A DNA stretch of 39,881 nucleotides. It comes from a virus. The notes under the pieces were generated by a model. It saw only the letters and a list, made by a program, of their open reading frames with translations. It did no database searches and was not told where the DNA came from. How positions within the stretch are numbered: the first letter of the stretch is position 1; every line of letters begins with the position of its first letter. Where the stretch lies: the IMG/VR virus record IMGVR_UViG_3300005617_000205, positions 1 to 39,881 of that record. The stretch is one strand, 5' to 3'. Shown here piece after piece: positions 1-7,873 of this stretch. The position numbers and the translations under genes are program-made.

Positions 1-136
1 AAGTTGATGCTGGCACGCGGTGAAGCGCCAAACTGAATGTACTGAGCCTCCTTTTCGAGTTTGTATTCTTTTGGCTTGCGTGTAGCGGTAACCAATTCAA
101 TAATATATTTCTCAAGTGACTCAGAGATTTTCACTT
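1..136 (-). CDS. Host MoxR-family AAA ATPase, C-terminal-side fragment (cut by phage end)
   Basis: Reading the minus strand away from the phage end gives an open frame beginning KVKISESLEKYIIELV and ending QYIQFGASPRASIN. This matches the region after the AAA core of Bacteroidota MoxR ATPases, including the conserved FGASPRA segment. MoxR proteins are chaperone-like ATPases, usually linked to VWA-domain partners. Only about 45 codons are present: the upstream part of the gene is missing at the phage junction and the downstream part lies outside the window. This is flanking host DNA, not a phage gene. Confidence 0.8.
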
Positions 137-243
137 TGTAAGGGGGTTAAAACAAAAGGGTACAATAGAGAAGTATAAAAAGTGCGATTTCTGCACAAAT
201 ACAAAGATTTTGATAATCGGTAGAAAAACGAAACGTTCTATTA
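137..243. other. Phage left end with two transposase-binding repeats (L1, L2)
   Basis: The left end is placed at a TG dinucleotide (137-138), as expected for Mu-type ends. L1 at 149-167 reads AAAACAAAAGGGTACAATA and matches the inverted right-end copy at 17 of 19 positions. L2 at 224-243 begins AAAAACGAAACG, the same 12 bases as the reverse complement of the second right-end repeat. Paired repeats at both ends in inverted orientation are the arrangement used by MuA-type transposases. The exact terminal base is inferred from TG/CA and is not proven by a target duplication. Confidence 0.65.
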
Positions 244-274
244 CGTTCCATTGTGGGTAAACTTTAATCTGAAA

Positions 275-538
275 ATGGCTGGCTTAAATCTGGACAAGGT
301 AAACGGGGCATTGACTTTCATAGCGAAAGGAGAGCATGACTTAAAAAACATCGCGATAGCACTTGAAGAGGCTATTGCGGCAAATCGGAGAAGCGATGAA
401 CTATTGAGGGACACTGGACTACTTGATAAACATGACTTTTACCGCAATGAAATGGCTTATAGCCGCACAGAACGCATTTTTTCCAAAATCAGGCATGGCT
501 CTCTTTCTGCTTTGAAAGCTTCTTCTCCAGTGCCTTGA
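275..538 (+). CDS. Small hypothetical protein at left end
   Basis: An open frame of 87 residues from ATG 275; the frame also extends to a TTG at 251. I recognise no domain. It is mostly helical and charged, with an N-terminal half rich in Ala and Glu. Its last 50 bases overlap the 3' end of the repressor gene on the opposite strand, which is unusual but possible at convergent ends. It sits just inside the transposase-binding sites. It could be a real small gene or a chance open frame, so confidence is low. Confidence 0.35.
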   Translation: MAGLNLDKVNGALTFIAKGEHDLKNIAIALEEAIAANRRSDELLRDTGLLDKHDFYRNEMAYSRTERIFSKIRHGSLSALKASSPVP

Positions 539-971
539 CTTGACTCTCCAATTCCTCAATTCGCGCCCTTAGATTCTCGTTAATTTCAGTCTTATCCTTC
601 ACGATCTCCTCCAGCATTGCAATCAATTGCTCCGGGGTTTTTTGAGCTTTTTTGAAATCGACCAATGGTTCATTTAGTCGATTAGGTGTGCTATTAGGTG
701 TGGAATAAGGTGTGCTTTTAACCTGCTTTTTGCCCTCCTTTTGTTCATTGATTAGGTGCGCAGTCTCTAAATCGGTGTACATCATATCAAAGATTGGAAT
801 CCCAAAAAAATTGACAATTTGTGTCAACTCAATAAAATTGGGCTCAGCGTTACCCTTCTCCCAATTTCCTATAGTATTCCCCCCTTTGTTCACAATTTCG
901 CCTATTTCGGCCTGATTTAGCTCTTTCAGAGTTCTAAGGTGGCGCAGGTTTTTACCGAAAAAGAGGCTCAT
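489..971 (-). CDS. HTH (XRE-type) lysogeny repressor candidate
   Basis: 160 residues. The first 65 form a lambda-repressor-like HTH: LRTLKELNQAEIGEIVNKGG is followed by NTIGNWEKGNAEP, the classic recognition-helix pattern. The centre is a Ser/Thr/Pro/Asn-rich linker (about 85-100). The last 50 residues are a strong coiled coil (EEIVKDKTEINENLRARIEELESQ) suited to multimerisation. It is transcribed leftward and divergently from the early operon, in the position of Mu repressor c. The palindrome 12 bp upstream of its start codon is its likely operator. The role as immunity repressor is inferred from position plus the HTH. Confidence 0.75.
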   Translation of the reverse strand: MSLFFGKNLRHLRTLKELNQAEIGEIVNKGGNTIGNWEKGNAEPNFIELTQIVNFFGIPIFDMMYTDLETAHLINEQKEGKKQVKSTPYSTPNSTPNRLNEPLVDFKKAQKTPEQLIAMLEEIVKDKTEINENLRARIEELESQVKALEKKLSKQKESHA

Positions 972-982
972 AAAATTATTTA

Positions 983-1018
983 TTCACAACTAAGTTGTGA
1001 ATCCCAATTTTGTTGTGA
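983..1018. promoter_or_regulatory. Early operator: perfect palindrome plus half-site
   Basis: The divergent gap between the repressor and the first early gene holds a perfect 19-bp palindrome, TTCACAACT-A-AGTTGTGAA (983-1001). An extra GTTGTGA half-site lies at 1012-1018, 18 bp after the same heptamer in the palindrome. Such spacing puts the sites on about the same helical face (two turns apart). This is the expected place for repressor and Ner-like protein to control both promoters. I could not identify a convincing -33/-7 pair. Confidence 0.7.
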
Positions 1019-1065
1019 TATTTGAGTGTCTTATTTAACACGACAAAATAAAGGTACTAAAACGG

Positions 1066-1302
1066 ATGAGAAAAACTAGCCAGACCAGACAGACACGGGA
1101 CAATACGGCCGAGATAGTGGCGGGAATACATGGGGTAACTGCGGACTATGTAAGGAAGGTACGCAATGGAGACAGGGAGAACGAAGCCATCATGGCCACG
1201 CTGGTTGATTTCAATATCGGTAAGACAAATCTGATCAAGCACCTCGAACAATTGGTTCCACTCACTCAATCAACTACCCGCTATGGTCGTAAAAAAAACT
1301 AA
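1066..1302 (+). CDS. Small Ner/Cro-like DNA-binding regulator
   Basis: 78 residues. The central part, AEIVAGIHGVTADYVRKVRNG, has the spacing of a helix-turn-helix, followed by an acidic helix. It is the first gene of the rightward early operon and is divergent from the repressor, the position of ner in Mu. The likely role is control of early and repressor transcription, inferred from position and size. It overlaps the next start by 20 bases. The C-terminus is basic (RYGRKKN). Confidence 0.55.
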   Translation: MRKTSQTRQTRDNTAEIVAGIHGVTADYVRKVRNGDRENEAIMATLVDFNIGKTNLIKHLEQLVPLTQSTTRYGRKKN

Positions 1303-1621
1303 GACGGGTAAGTTGAGCGTCCTCCTTCCTCTAGAAGTGAGGGCAACCCTTTGGTCTTCTATTGTGAACGTGTGTGAAGATCAGAGCGTGAAGCAGATGA
1401 TCAACCCGATGCAAAGCTATGAAGAGGTAATGGCTAAACTCTATCTCTTTACTCTTTACGAAATCCTCACAACCAAAAGTTTTCACCTCCAAGCCGGTTG
1501 GGATACTCGAATTCTATTTAAGAAGTCGGAGTCACTAGCCATCATGTGGCTGATACGTCACTCCGATGACCTCTCTCTTCTAAATCTCAAATCTTCACTT
1601 CACAAAACTCTGATAGGATGA
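1283..1621 (+). CDS. Hypothetical early protein
   Basis: 112 residues with no domain I recognise. It starts at ATG 1283 inside the preceding gene and ends by ATGA-type overlap with the transposase start at 1618, so it is translationally embedded in the transposition operon. Visible features are a basic N-terminus (VVKKTKTGKL), then mixed hydrophobic helices. No signal peptide or clear membrane segment is seen. Its place suggests an accessory role in early regulation or transposition, but that is a guess from context only. Confidence 0.6.
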   Translation: MVVKKTKTGKLSVLLPLEVRATLWSSIVNVCEDQSVKQMINPMQSYEEVMAKLYLFTLYEILTTKSFHLQAGWDTRILFKKSESLAIMWLIRHSDDLSLLNLKSSLHKTLIG

Positions 1622-3579
1622 GAATCATTGACAACACGTTGTTTATTGAATGGCGCGAAGCTGTTGAGTGTGGGTTTTCGGAGAACACTTTAAAGAATGC
1701 CAAGCTGCGCAATTCTCCTTCATGGCATTTCATCAGCGACCCGAATGACAAGCGCAAGGTGCTGATTGGTTTTGAAAAATTGAAGGATGAATACAAAGAG
1801 AAAATAACGAATCGATTCGGCAACCCTTACGACTTCATGGCGCGACAGCCGATTCGCGATTTAGTAAAGTACGATCACCAGGCGGAGCAGTTCTATCTCG
1901 AATACAAATATGATGGCAACAAAAAACTAAGCACTGAACACATTCAGAAGTATGCCACCGCAGCAAGCTGGCTCAATATGTTTAAGGGAGTAATTGAGGA
2001 CAAGAAATCGCTGAAGAAATTACTCAACCTAAATATCGAAAAGTTTTGGGAACACTCCATCGAATTAATCAAGACCGAAGCCGTTGACCTTCCTGTCAGC
2101 TATCGCAGACTCCTCGCCACCCTCAAAGAATACGAAACCAATAGTTACGCATCACTCATCGACTGGAGATTTGGCAACAAGCTTGCAGCGAAAGTGAAAG
2201 ATGAATTGAGTGAGAGCACTCTTCTTGAAATGATCGCTCACCCCAATCAGTACGATGATGTTTTCATTGCGCTTCAGTATAACAAGTGGGCGAAGGAGAA
2301 CAATTACAAAATCATTGACGTGGCCACGGTTGGCGTATGGCGCAGGAAGAAGGAGCATTTGATAATGATGCACCGAGAGGGCAACTCTGAACTAAATGAA
2401 AAGTTCTTGCCGCAGGTGAAAGGCTTCAGACCGTCCGCTCCTTTATATATGGTGGAGAGTGACGATAACCATTTGGATTTACTCTTCACAGACCCGGACG
2501 ATCCATCGCCAAGCAAGGACTATCACAAGTACAAAGCCATTGTGGTGATTGATAGCTTCAATGATTATGTGCTCGGCTATGCTTATGCTGAAAAGTTGAG
2601 CATTGAATTGGTAAAAGCTGCTTACCTCAATGCGATGTATCACATCCGCAGCATTACCGGAGGATGGTACTTACCACACGAAACCAAAACGGACAATTGG
2701 GCAGCGAAAACACTTACACCATTTTATAAGAGCCTCGGAAAATACATTGACACACCTGTAGGCTCGAAACATCGCGGATACATTGAACCCTTCTTCGGTT
2801 CGCCACACTGGAAGCGATGTTTAAAAATTAGAGCGAACAATTACACAGGAAACAATATGACCGCGAAACATCGCGGAGTAAATACAGAAGCATTACAGCG
2901 CAACATCAAAAACAGGCCACTCATTGGCAATGAAGCGTTCACTCAAATAGAAAGTTTCTTTCATAACCTTCGCCATCTACCACAAACCACAGGTAGCGGT
3001 ATCAGCAAACATGAGCAATGGTTAAACGCATTTAACGCAACCCCTGAGAACCAAAAAAGACTGATCAGCGATGAGCAATTCCTTTTCAAGTTTGGAATTG
3101 AACACAAGACTCGCGAGAACGGCATACGCATTACCAATCGTGGCATTGAACCACAGATCAATAATGTGCGCTACAGCTACGATCTGCAAACACCAAGCCT
3201 TCTTGAATATGTTGGCAAGGCAGTAAGTGTTTTCTATGATCCTTTCGATATGAGTAGAGTGCTGGTGACTGACCACGATAAAATAAGGTTGATGGGTTAC
3301 GATGCGCGATTGAACTCACGTGCCTTGCAAGATGCACACCTCGACAGCCGCACTTATCTCAACGCATCACTCAACGAAAAGCGCGATGATGTGAATTACA
3401 TCGCTGAAAAAGGCGAACGAAGAAAGCAAGTCATGGAATCGGCTGGCATCGATGCGGAAACATTACTTCAGGCCGGAGTGCTTGTAAAAGAATTGAGACA
3501 GGCGGCAGAGCAGAAGTTTCTTGTGCCAGTGGCCTTGAGTGGAGTTGAAAGCCAAAGAAATTACCTAGATGAGATTTAA
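1618..3579 (+). CDS. MuA-type DDE transposase
   Basis: 653 residues, close to MuA length. N-terminal helical DNA-binding regions (about 1-240) precede an RNase H-fold core. Candidate catalytic acids are D282/D283 in VESDDNHLDL, D359 in TKTDNWA and E390 in RGYIEPFFG, matching the D, D and E spacing of rve-type transposases. A basic C-terminal domain (about 480-653) would be where MuA contacts MuB. The protein cuts and joins phage ends in integration and replicative transposition. It lies directly upstream of the MuB-like ATPase, as in Mu. The terminal repeats at 149-243 and 39652-39692 are its expected binding sites. Confidence 0.92.
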   Translation: MRIIDNTLFIEWREAVECGFSENTLKNAKLRNSPSWHFISDPNDKRKVLIGFEKLKDEYKEKITNRFGNPYDFMARQPIRDLVKYDHQAEQFYLEYKYDGNKKLSTEHIQKYATAASWLNMFKGVIEDKKSLKKLLNLNIEKFWEHSIELIKTEAVDLPVSYRRLLATLKEYETNSYASLIDWRFGNKLAAKVKDELSESTLLEMIAHPNQYDDVFIALQYNKWAKENNYKIIDVATVGVWRRKKEHLIMMHREGNSELNEKFLPQVKGFRPSAPLYMVESDDNHLDLLFTDPDDPSPSKDYHKYKAIVVIDSFNDYVLGYAYAEKLSIELVKAAYLNAMYHIRSITGGWYLPHETKTDNWAAKTLTPFYKSLGKYIDTPVGSKHRGYIEPFFGSPHWKRCLKIRANNYTGNNMTAKHRGVNTEALQRNIKNRPLIGNEAFTQIESFFHNLRHLPQTTGSGISKHEQWLNAFNATPENQKRLISDEQFLFKFGIEHKTRENGIRITNRGIEPQINNVRYSYDLQTPSLLEYVGKAVSVFYDPFDMSRVLVTDHDKIRLMGYDARLNSRALQDAHLDSRTYLNASLNEKRDDVNYIAEKGERRKQVMESAGIDAETLLQAGVLVKELRQAAEQKFLVPVALSGVESQRNYLDEI

Positions 3580-3586
3580 AAAAAGA

Positions 3587-3610
3587 CCCTGACCGCAGGA
3601 ACGATCAGGG
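3587..3610. other. Hairpin between transposase and MuB gene
   Basis: CCCTGA (3587-3592) and TCAGGG (3605-3610) form a 6-bp stem with a 12-nt loop. On the minus strand this stem is followed by a T-rich tract (TCTTTTTTT), which looks like an intrinsic terminator against antisense transcription. On the plus strand there is no U tract, so it more likely separates or stabilises messages than terminates. Confidence 0.45.
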
Positions 3611-3644
3611 CAATAAATAAACAGGACAATTAAAATTCAAAACT

Positions 3645-4508
3645 ATGAATGATTCACAGAAAAAAGAAATCCAGATGTTGCTCAAGACATTTATTGAGCA
3701 GTACTCAAGTCAAGCCAAAGCAGTGAACGCGCTCAAAAACGTGAGCGAGGCCACCGTGATCAACATTCGCAAAGGTGATTGGGAAAGCATCAGCGATGAT
3801 ATGTGGCGAAACGTGGGCAAGCAAGTTGGTTTCAATAATAAAGTGAAATGGCAATTCGTGCCAACACAAGCTGCCAGCCTTCAAATTGATTTACTCGATG
3901 ATGCTCGGATTTACGGAAATGTTTATGCGATCACCGTGAATGCCGGAAGCGGGAAGACTTTTGTAGGAGAATACTTCGAGCAGAAGCGCAACAATGTTTA
4001 TCTGATCAGCTGCTCGGAGTATATGAACCGAAAAACTTTTCTCCAGACCATCTTAGAAAAGATAGGCAAGTCAAGTGCCGGACTGAACGTGCCTGAAATG
4101 ATGGAGCTCATCATAGAGACTTCATTAAAGAAAGAGAATCCGGTGCTGATTCTCGATGAGTTTGACAAAGTATCAGATTCTATCCTTTACTTCTTCATCA
4201 CTCTATATAATAAGCTTGAAGGCAACATGGGTATTGTGATGATGGCAACGAGCCACCTTCAAAAGCGGATCAATAGTGGCCGCAGGAAAAACAAGAAGGG
4301 ATACGCTGAAATCTTCTCACGCATTGGCCGCAAGTTCATCGAGCTACCTCCGGCAACCGAGAAAGAAGTATTTGAGATAGCCCGTGCCAATGGCATCAAT
4401 GACCCCCAATATCTGCACTCTATATATAATGAGTGCGAAGGCGACTTACGGAGGGCGAAACGCTCAATCCATAAGTACTCCATGAAGGTGATGAAAAAAG
4501 CCGCTTAA
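3645..4508 (+). CDS. MuB-type AAA ATPase, transposition target-selection protein
   Basis: 287 residues. An N-terminal HTH-like region (about 1-65, AVNALKNVSEATVINIRKGD) precedes a P-loop domain. Walker A is NAGSGKT (99-105) and Walker B is VLILDEF (167-173). The C-terminal helical part (about 230-287) ends in basic residues. In Mu, MuB binds DNA as ATP-dependent filaments, delivers target DNA to MuA and gives target immunity. Order and spacing right after the transposase match that role. Length is slightly under that of Mu B (312 residues). Confidence 0.88.
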   Translation: MNDSQKKEIQMLLKTFIEQYSSQAKAVNALKNVSEATVINIRKGDWESISDDMWRNVGKQVGFNNKVKWQFVPTQAASLQIDLLDDARIYGNVYAITVNAGSGKTFVGEYFEQKRNNVYLISCSEYMNRKTFLQTILEKIGKSSAGLNVPEMMELIIETSLKKENPVLILDEFDKVSDSILYFFITLYNKLEGNMGIVMMATSHLQKRINSGRRKNKKGYAEIFSRIGRKFIELPPATEKEVFEIARANGINDPQYLHSIYNECEGDLRRAKRSIHKYSMKVMKKAA

Positions 4509-4530
4509 AAAACGCTCAAAACCGCTCAGG

Positions 4531-4947
4531 ATGAAAAACACAGCAACAGGACAACACAACGAGCGCAAAGGGAGGGCGCAAAGCCTACAGCGCGCGGTTA
4601 TGGATTTAGTGAAATGGGATGAAATGGCCTACAATACTTTCCAGTATGAAAGCGGCCTAAGCTACCTGAAGTACTATCTCAAAGAGGATGATCACGCAAT
4701 AAGCATTATCAGCGCAAGCTCAGACTTTTGGGCATGGTGGCGTAACCACTGGACTAACCGCGACCAGGCATTCATTGAATATGTAATCAACACGGCTTTT
4801 GATCGCGATAAAATGAGTGATGCCTACCGTGATACGCACGATGCGGAAACACTTGCTCAAGCAATCTATCCGAACGGAGTGATCCTCAATGAGAGCTATG
4901 CACAGATGATCACTGTATTGGTTGAACACGAAATGCACAAATCATGA
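4531..4947 (+). CDS. Hypothetical early protein
   Basis: 138 residues, start ATG 4531, 22 bases after the MuB-like gene. It is rich in aromatic residues (WAWWRNHW near the middle) and in acidic/Asn residues. No domain is recognised. Its stop overlaps the start of a tiny membrane protein (ATGA). Sharing the transposition operon suggests early expression. It could help replication or host takeover, but nothing in the sequence assigns a role. Confidence 0.65.
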   Translation: MKNTATGQHNERKGRAQSLQRAVMDLVKWDEMAYNTFQYESGLSYLKYYLKEDDHAISIISASSDFWAWWRNHWTNRDQAFIEYVINTAFDRDKMSDAYRDTHDAETLAQAIYPNGVILNESYAQMITVLVEHEMHKS

Positions 4948-5045
4948 GCACAAAAAATGATTACTGGCTTTTGGTAGTGGCTACCTTTTTCACCGGGGTA
5001 ATGGTTGGAGCTGTGCTTGCACTTTTAATCATGAAGCTATGGTAG
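4944..5045 (+). CDS. Tiny single-pass membrane protein (33 aa)
   Basis: A 33-residue frame from ATG 4944, overlapping the preceding stop by ATGA and the next start by 7 bases. A short polar N-terminus (MSTKNDYW) is followed by one strong hydrophobic helix (LLVVATFFTGVMVGAVLALL). Tight coupling on both sides supports translation. No function is known; small early inner-membrane peptides are common in phages. Confidence 0.5.
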   Translation: MSTKNDYWLLVVATFFTGVMVGAVLALLIMKLW

Positions 5046-5383
5046 GAACAAATTATAGATGGGATTTTCCTGTAATAGAGAAATCGCCAACTAAACCGGA
5101 GCGAACGAGAATCTCATTAAAATATTTGGTCTGTTTTGAATTTGGCTGCTCTATCAATGAGCTTCTGACTCCGCGCGGAGCCTCGCATATCATTGATGCA
5201 AAAATGGTCTATGCATATCTCACAAGGAAGCATCTCAATGACACCCTTCAGCGAATAGCATTAGAACTCGAATTTAAAGAGCATACCAATGTGATCAATC
5301 TACTTCAAAGAATGCAGGATATCATTTTCACCAAAGACGAACGTGCCAAGCGTATGGAAAGAGTTGAGCAACTAATTTTTTAA
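5039..5383 (+). CDS. DnaA domain IV-like DNA-binding protein
   Basis: 114 residues. From about residue 27 the sequence follows the DnaA C-terminal fold: YLVCFEFGCSINELLTPRGA, a conserved AKMVYAYLTRK helix, then FKEHTNVINLLQRM (79-92), which resembles the DnaA signature helix that reads DnaA boxes (DHTTV-type). There is no ATPase domain, so this is a stand-alone domain IV-like protein. It may bind DnaA boxes or a phage site and either recruit or compete with host initiator. The role is inferred from the fold-level resemblance only. Confidence 0.6.
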   Translation: MVGTNYRWDFPVIEKSPTKPERTRISLKYLVCFEFGCSINELLTPRGASHIIDAKMVYAYLTRKHLNDTLQRIALELEFKEHTNVINLLQRMQDIIFTKDERAKRMERVEQLIF

Positions 5384-5394
5384 CCAATAAATAA

Positions 5395-5844
5395 ATGTCT
5401 ATGACAATCACAAAAACAGATCAGAAAGACCTTGCAAAAGGCGAAGAACTGATGAGCCAGTATGTGGCTATTCAGAAAAAATGGAGAGCTCTAACTGACT
5501 CCATCAAGGAGGAGCTTACCGGATACAAAGAAAAGATGGATGCTATTGAAGAGGAGCTGCTCGCGATTGGCGAAAGCAAGCGACATCTGTTTGTAGATGA
5601 TAACCTGAAGTTCGAAGATGGTTATCTCCATCTATCGAGCAATTCATTTGTCAAGCTCGGAAAGAAATTTGACCTCACGACTTTTCATAATGCATATCCT
5701 GAAATGGTAGATGTGCAAAAGGCATTGAAGCTCGCGCCAATTAAAAAGGCTTTCCTCGATGCAGGTGAACGCAAACTCATTAAGGCTCTTTATGTGGAGA
5801 TCGACTCTAAAGAGAGCATGAAGCTGATTGCGAAAACGGAATAA
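5395..5844 (+). CDS. Possible Gam-like host-nuclease inhibitor
   Basis: 149 residues. The N-terminal half is a long charged helix or coiled coil (about 10-60, KWRALTDSIKEELTGYKEKM). The C-terminal half is compact, with LKFEDGYLHLSSNSFVKLG then alternating helices. This layout resembles Mu Gam-family proteins, which bind DNA ends as coiled-coil dimers and block RecBCD. The position after the transposition genes also fits. Similarity is structural impression rather than a clear signature, so another DNA-end or recombination protein is possible. It is followed by the structured element at 5845-5980. Confidence 0.4.
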   Translation: MSMTITKTDQKDLAKGEELMSQYVAIQKKWRALTDSIKEELTGYKEKMDAIEEELLAIGESKRHLFVDDNLKFEDGYLHLSSNSFVKLGKKFDLTTFHNAYPEMVDVQKALKLAPIKKAFLDAGERKLIKALYVEIDSKESMKLIAKTE

Positions 5845-5963
5845 ATCGCTAATGCCATAGCGGTGAATCAGGGAAGGGATTTAGGTTGAAAGTTAACCGG
5901 GACGACCCCTGATAGTCCCGATTAACACAGGGCTAAGCGACCCGAAACTCTTGAATAAACAGG
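5845..5963 (+). ncRNA. Candidate structured RNA with pseudoknot topology
   Basis: Between two early genes lies a stretch with several pairings. CGCTA (847-851) pairs with TAGCG (858-862), all in the 5800s. ATCAGGG (5867-5873) pairs with CCCTGAT (5907-5913). GTTAACCGGGAC (5892-5903) pairs with GTCCCGATTAAC (5915-5926) at 11 of 12 positions. The last two helices cross, giving an H-type pseudoknot order. A terminator follows at once. It may be a cis-acting leader or a small RNA. I do not recognise the family. Confidence 0.55.
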
Positions 5964-5980
5964 GGGCTATTGCCCTTTTT
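5962..5980 (+). terminator. Intrinsic terminator in early operon
   Basis: GGGGGC-TATT-GCCCTT is followed by a T run (976-980 of the 5900s). The stem is four GC pairs plus two possible G-U pairs. It lies directly after the pseudoknot-like element and before the gene at 6011, so it can end the transposition transcript or act as an attenuator controlled by the upstream structure. Confidence 0.6.
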
Positions 5981-6010
5981 AAAAGGAAGCAACACTAAAA
6001 AAACAGCAAC

Positions 6011-6730
6011 ATGACAACAGAATCGCAGAATTCAGACGAGAAAGCCCCCGAAGTGGTGGCAGCGGAAAACAAACCATCGATTCAAGAGCAAATCGATTTC
6101 ATTGAAGATAACATCAATGCCTCCATCACTGATATTGAAACGATCAGCAAGAGCGATGATGAAGGTTCTTCGGAAGAGGACAAGAAAACTTTCATCGATC
6201 AGATGAAAGAGCACCAATCGATTCTCAAGGCGATCAGAGATAATTTGATTGCGGTTAAAATCTACAATCTAAACGCTGAGCGCGGAAACCTTGAGCCAAT
6301 CACCGACAGAAACAAAATCGGCCTGATGCTGGCAAGCAATATCGATAGCCAGATCGTTTATCTAGATGCTTATTTAATGCAGTTGCGCAAAGATGCAATG
6401 CATGATCTGCAACCGTGGATGGAAACGGATATGGTTTACTCTATCCAGATTCTCAACACGCTCAAGATGACGAAGTGGTTTGTGAAATCAATCACTGACG
6501 AACTCACGAACATGCCCGGCAATCAGCCAACAAACATCAATGAAGAATTGACAGAATTGGTTAGCGCACTCAAAGAAGCGAAAGAAACCATTCGTTCACT
6601 TCATGGAATTGGAACGCCCGATGCCGAGGAAGAAAAGATTTGGAAAATCTACAACGGCAATGCGCCCGAAATGAAGCGGCTCAATTCAGTTCTCGAAAAA
6701 TATGTAGATGAGGAGGTGAGCCATGAATAA
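6011..6730 (+). CDS. Acidic helical hypothetical protein
   Basis: 239 residues, first gene after the internal terminator. The N-terminal 30 residues are polar and acidic. The rest is mainly long amphipathic helices (QEQIDFIEDNINASITDIET; LTELVSALKEAKETIRSLHG), consistent with a coiled-coil or scaffold-like protein. No catalytic motif or membrane segment is visible. It overlaps the next gene by 8 bases. Function unknown. Confidence 0.65.
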   Translation: MTTESQNSDEKAPEVVAAENKPSIQEQIDFIEDNINASITDIETISKSDDEGSSEEDKKTFIDQMKEHQSILKAIRDNLIAVKIYNLNAERGNLEPITDRNKIGLMLASNIDSQIVYLDAYLMQLRKDAMHDLQPWMETDMVYSIQILNTLKMTKWFVKSITDELTNMPGNQPTNINEELTELVSALKEAKETIRSLHGIGTPDAEEEKIWKIYNGNAPEMKRLNSVLEKYVDEEVSHE

Positions 6731-7007
6731 CTATCACATTGAATTTCCATGGTGGGCCGGAGTGCTTTTCGTGATGTTTGTAATCGGACTTCTCTGCCTG
6801 TTGGCTTATTATATGTATGAAGCCTTTTTAAAATTCCTGCTTGTTTGGAAGCATGGTCACAGAGACGTAATCGTAAATATCGACACTCTTCATAAGGGCG
6901 ATATAATTATCAAGAACGATCAAGGGATACCGATCGAAGAGCTTCAAACAAAAATAGCCGAAACGCTTTTGAAAGCAGTTAAAGAAAGTGAGGTGAGCGA
7001 TGTCTAG
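6723..7007 (+). CDS. Small membrane-anchored hypothetical protein
   Basis: 94 residues. One or two hydrophobic segments occupy residues about 10-42 (WWAGVLFVMFVIGLLCLLAY, then a second weaker stretch). A soluble C-terminal domain (HRDVIVNIDTLHKGDIIIKN) follows. It overlaps both neighbours by 8 bases, indicating coupled translation. It may act at the inner membrane early in infection, for instance in exclusion; this is inference from topology only. Confidence 0.6.
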   Translation: MNNYHIEFPWWAGVLFVMFVIGLLCLLAYYMYEAFLKFLLVWKHGHRDVIVNIDTLHKGDIIIKNDQGIPIEELQTKIAETLLKAVKESEVSDV

Positions 7008-7428
7008 GATCAAAGTATTATCACTTCAGCAGCCGTGGGCGCATTTAGTTATTATCGGAGAGAAGCAGTTCGAAACGCGAGGCTGGCAAACGCATTACCG
7101 TGGAGAGCTTTACATCCATGCTTCAAAAAGTTTTGCAGGGTTGAACTTGGAATTATGCCAACTCGATCCGCATTTCAAAAAGGCGATTCCTGATCCTTCA
7201 AAACTCAAACTTGGTGCGATCATCGGAAAAGTAAAATTGGTTCATTGCTTACCGACAGAAGAATACAAATTCGTTGAAAGTCTTTCTGAGAAGGAAAAGG
7301 CTTTTGGAGATTATCGTCCCGGACGGTTTGCATGGGTCTTAGAAAATCCAGAACCCATCGAGCCGATTGAAGTTTCAGGCAATCTCAATATCTGGAATTT
7401 TGAAATGAAGGAGGTGGCTCATGGATAA
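7000..7428 (+). CDS. ASCH-domain protein
   Basis: 142 residues. It opens with IKVLSLQQPWAHLVIIGEKQFETRGW and continues YRGELYIHASK, the hallmark of the ASCH family: a beta-barrel PUA-like fold with a conserved ExR after G-K-x-x-E. The predicted pocket binds RNA or a modified nucleoside, and some family members are amidohydrolases acting on acetylcytidine. It is common in phages, where it may act on transcripts or nucleotides. Embedded in the early operon with 8-base overlaps. Confidence 0.8.
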   Translation: MSRIKVLSLQQPWAHLVIIGEKQFETRGWQTHYRGELYIHASKSFAGLNLELCQLDPHFKKAIPDPSKLKLGAIIGKVKLVHCLPTEEYKFVESLSEKEKAFGDYRPGRFAWVLENPEPIEPIEVSGNLNIWNFEMKEVAHG

Positions 7429-7873
7429 TCAACCAATCATCATCCTTACCACAGAGCAGAAATTACTCCGCACTAAGATCGAATTCATCTTTCGCTTAAT
7501 GTTCGATTTGGGTGGCAGTGTCCCGCTGGTGATGCCTGATCCTCAAATGCAATTGTTCTTTCTCTCTCAGGTGCTCACCGCTTGCGTAAAAGTTTTTCAC
7601 CAGACACGCGAGGATGGAAAGATTGACCCGGCAACAAAACCATCGCCTCACGCGATGGAAGTTGGCCGCGCGCTGCAAGGCTGCATGAACGAGCTCTTCA
7701 ATGAGCTCGAAGCGAAAGAGAAAATTGTTACCAACATTCCGGTAATGGTAAGACTGGCCCCGATCTATACGAAGCACGTGAACAAAGTTGCAGCGGAGAT
7801 TGAGCGCATTTATGGCAAGCCGGAATTGATCAAGCCACAGGGAATGTTCATTGTTAAAGATGCAGAGGCATGA
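7421..7873 (+). CDS. Hypothetical early protein
   Basis: 150 residues, start overlapping the ASCH gene by 8 bases. It is mostly helical (TTEQKLLRTKIEFIFRLMF; ALQGCMNELFNELEAKEKIV) with no signature that I recognise. No signal peptide. The neighbours on both sides overlap its ends, so it is part of one translationally linked early cluster. Function unknown. Confidence 0.65.
   Translation: MDNQPIIILTTEQKLLRTKIEFIFRLMFDLGGSVPLVMPDPQMQLFFLSQVLTACVKVFHQTREDGKIDPATKPSPHAMEVGRALQGCMNELFNELEAKEKIVTNIPVMVRLAPIYTKHVNKVAAEIERIYGKPELIKPQGMFIVKDAEA

Noticed and set aside
132-136. Five-base target duplication next to the phage ends
   Set aside because: CACTT on the left does not match AACGA on the right or nearby shifts.
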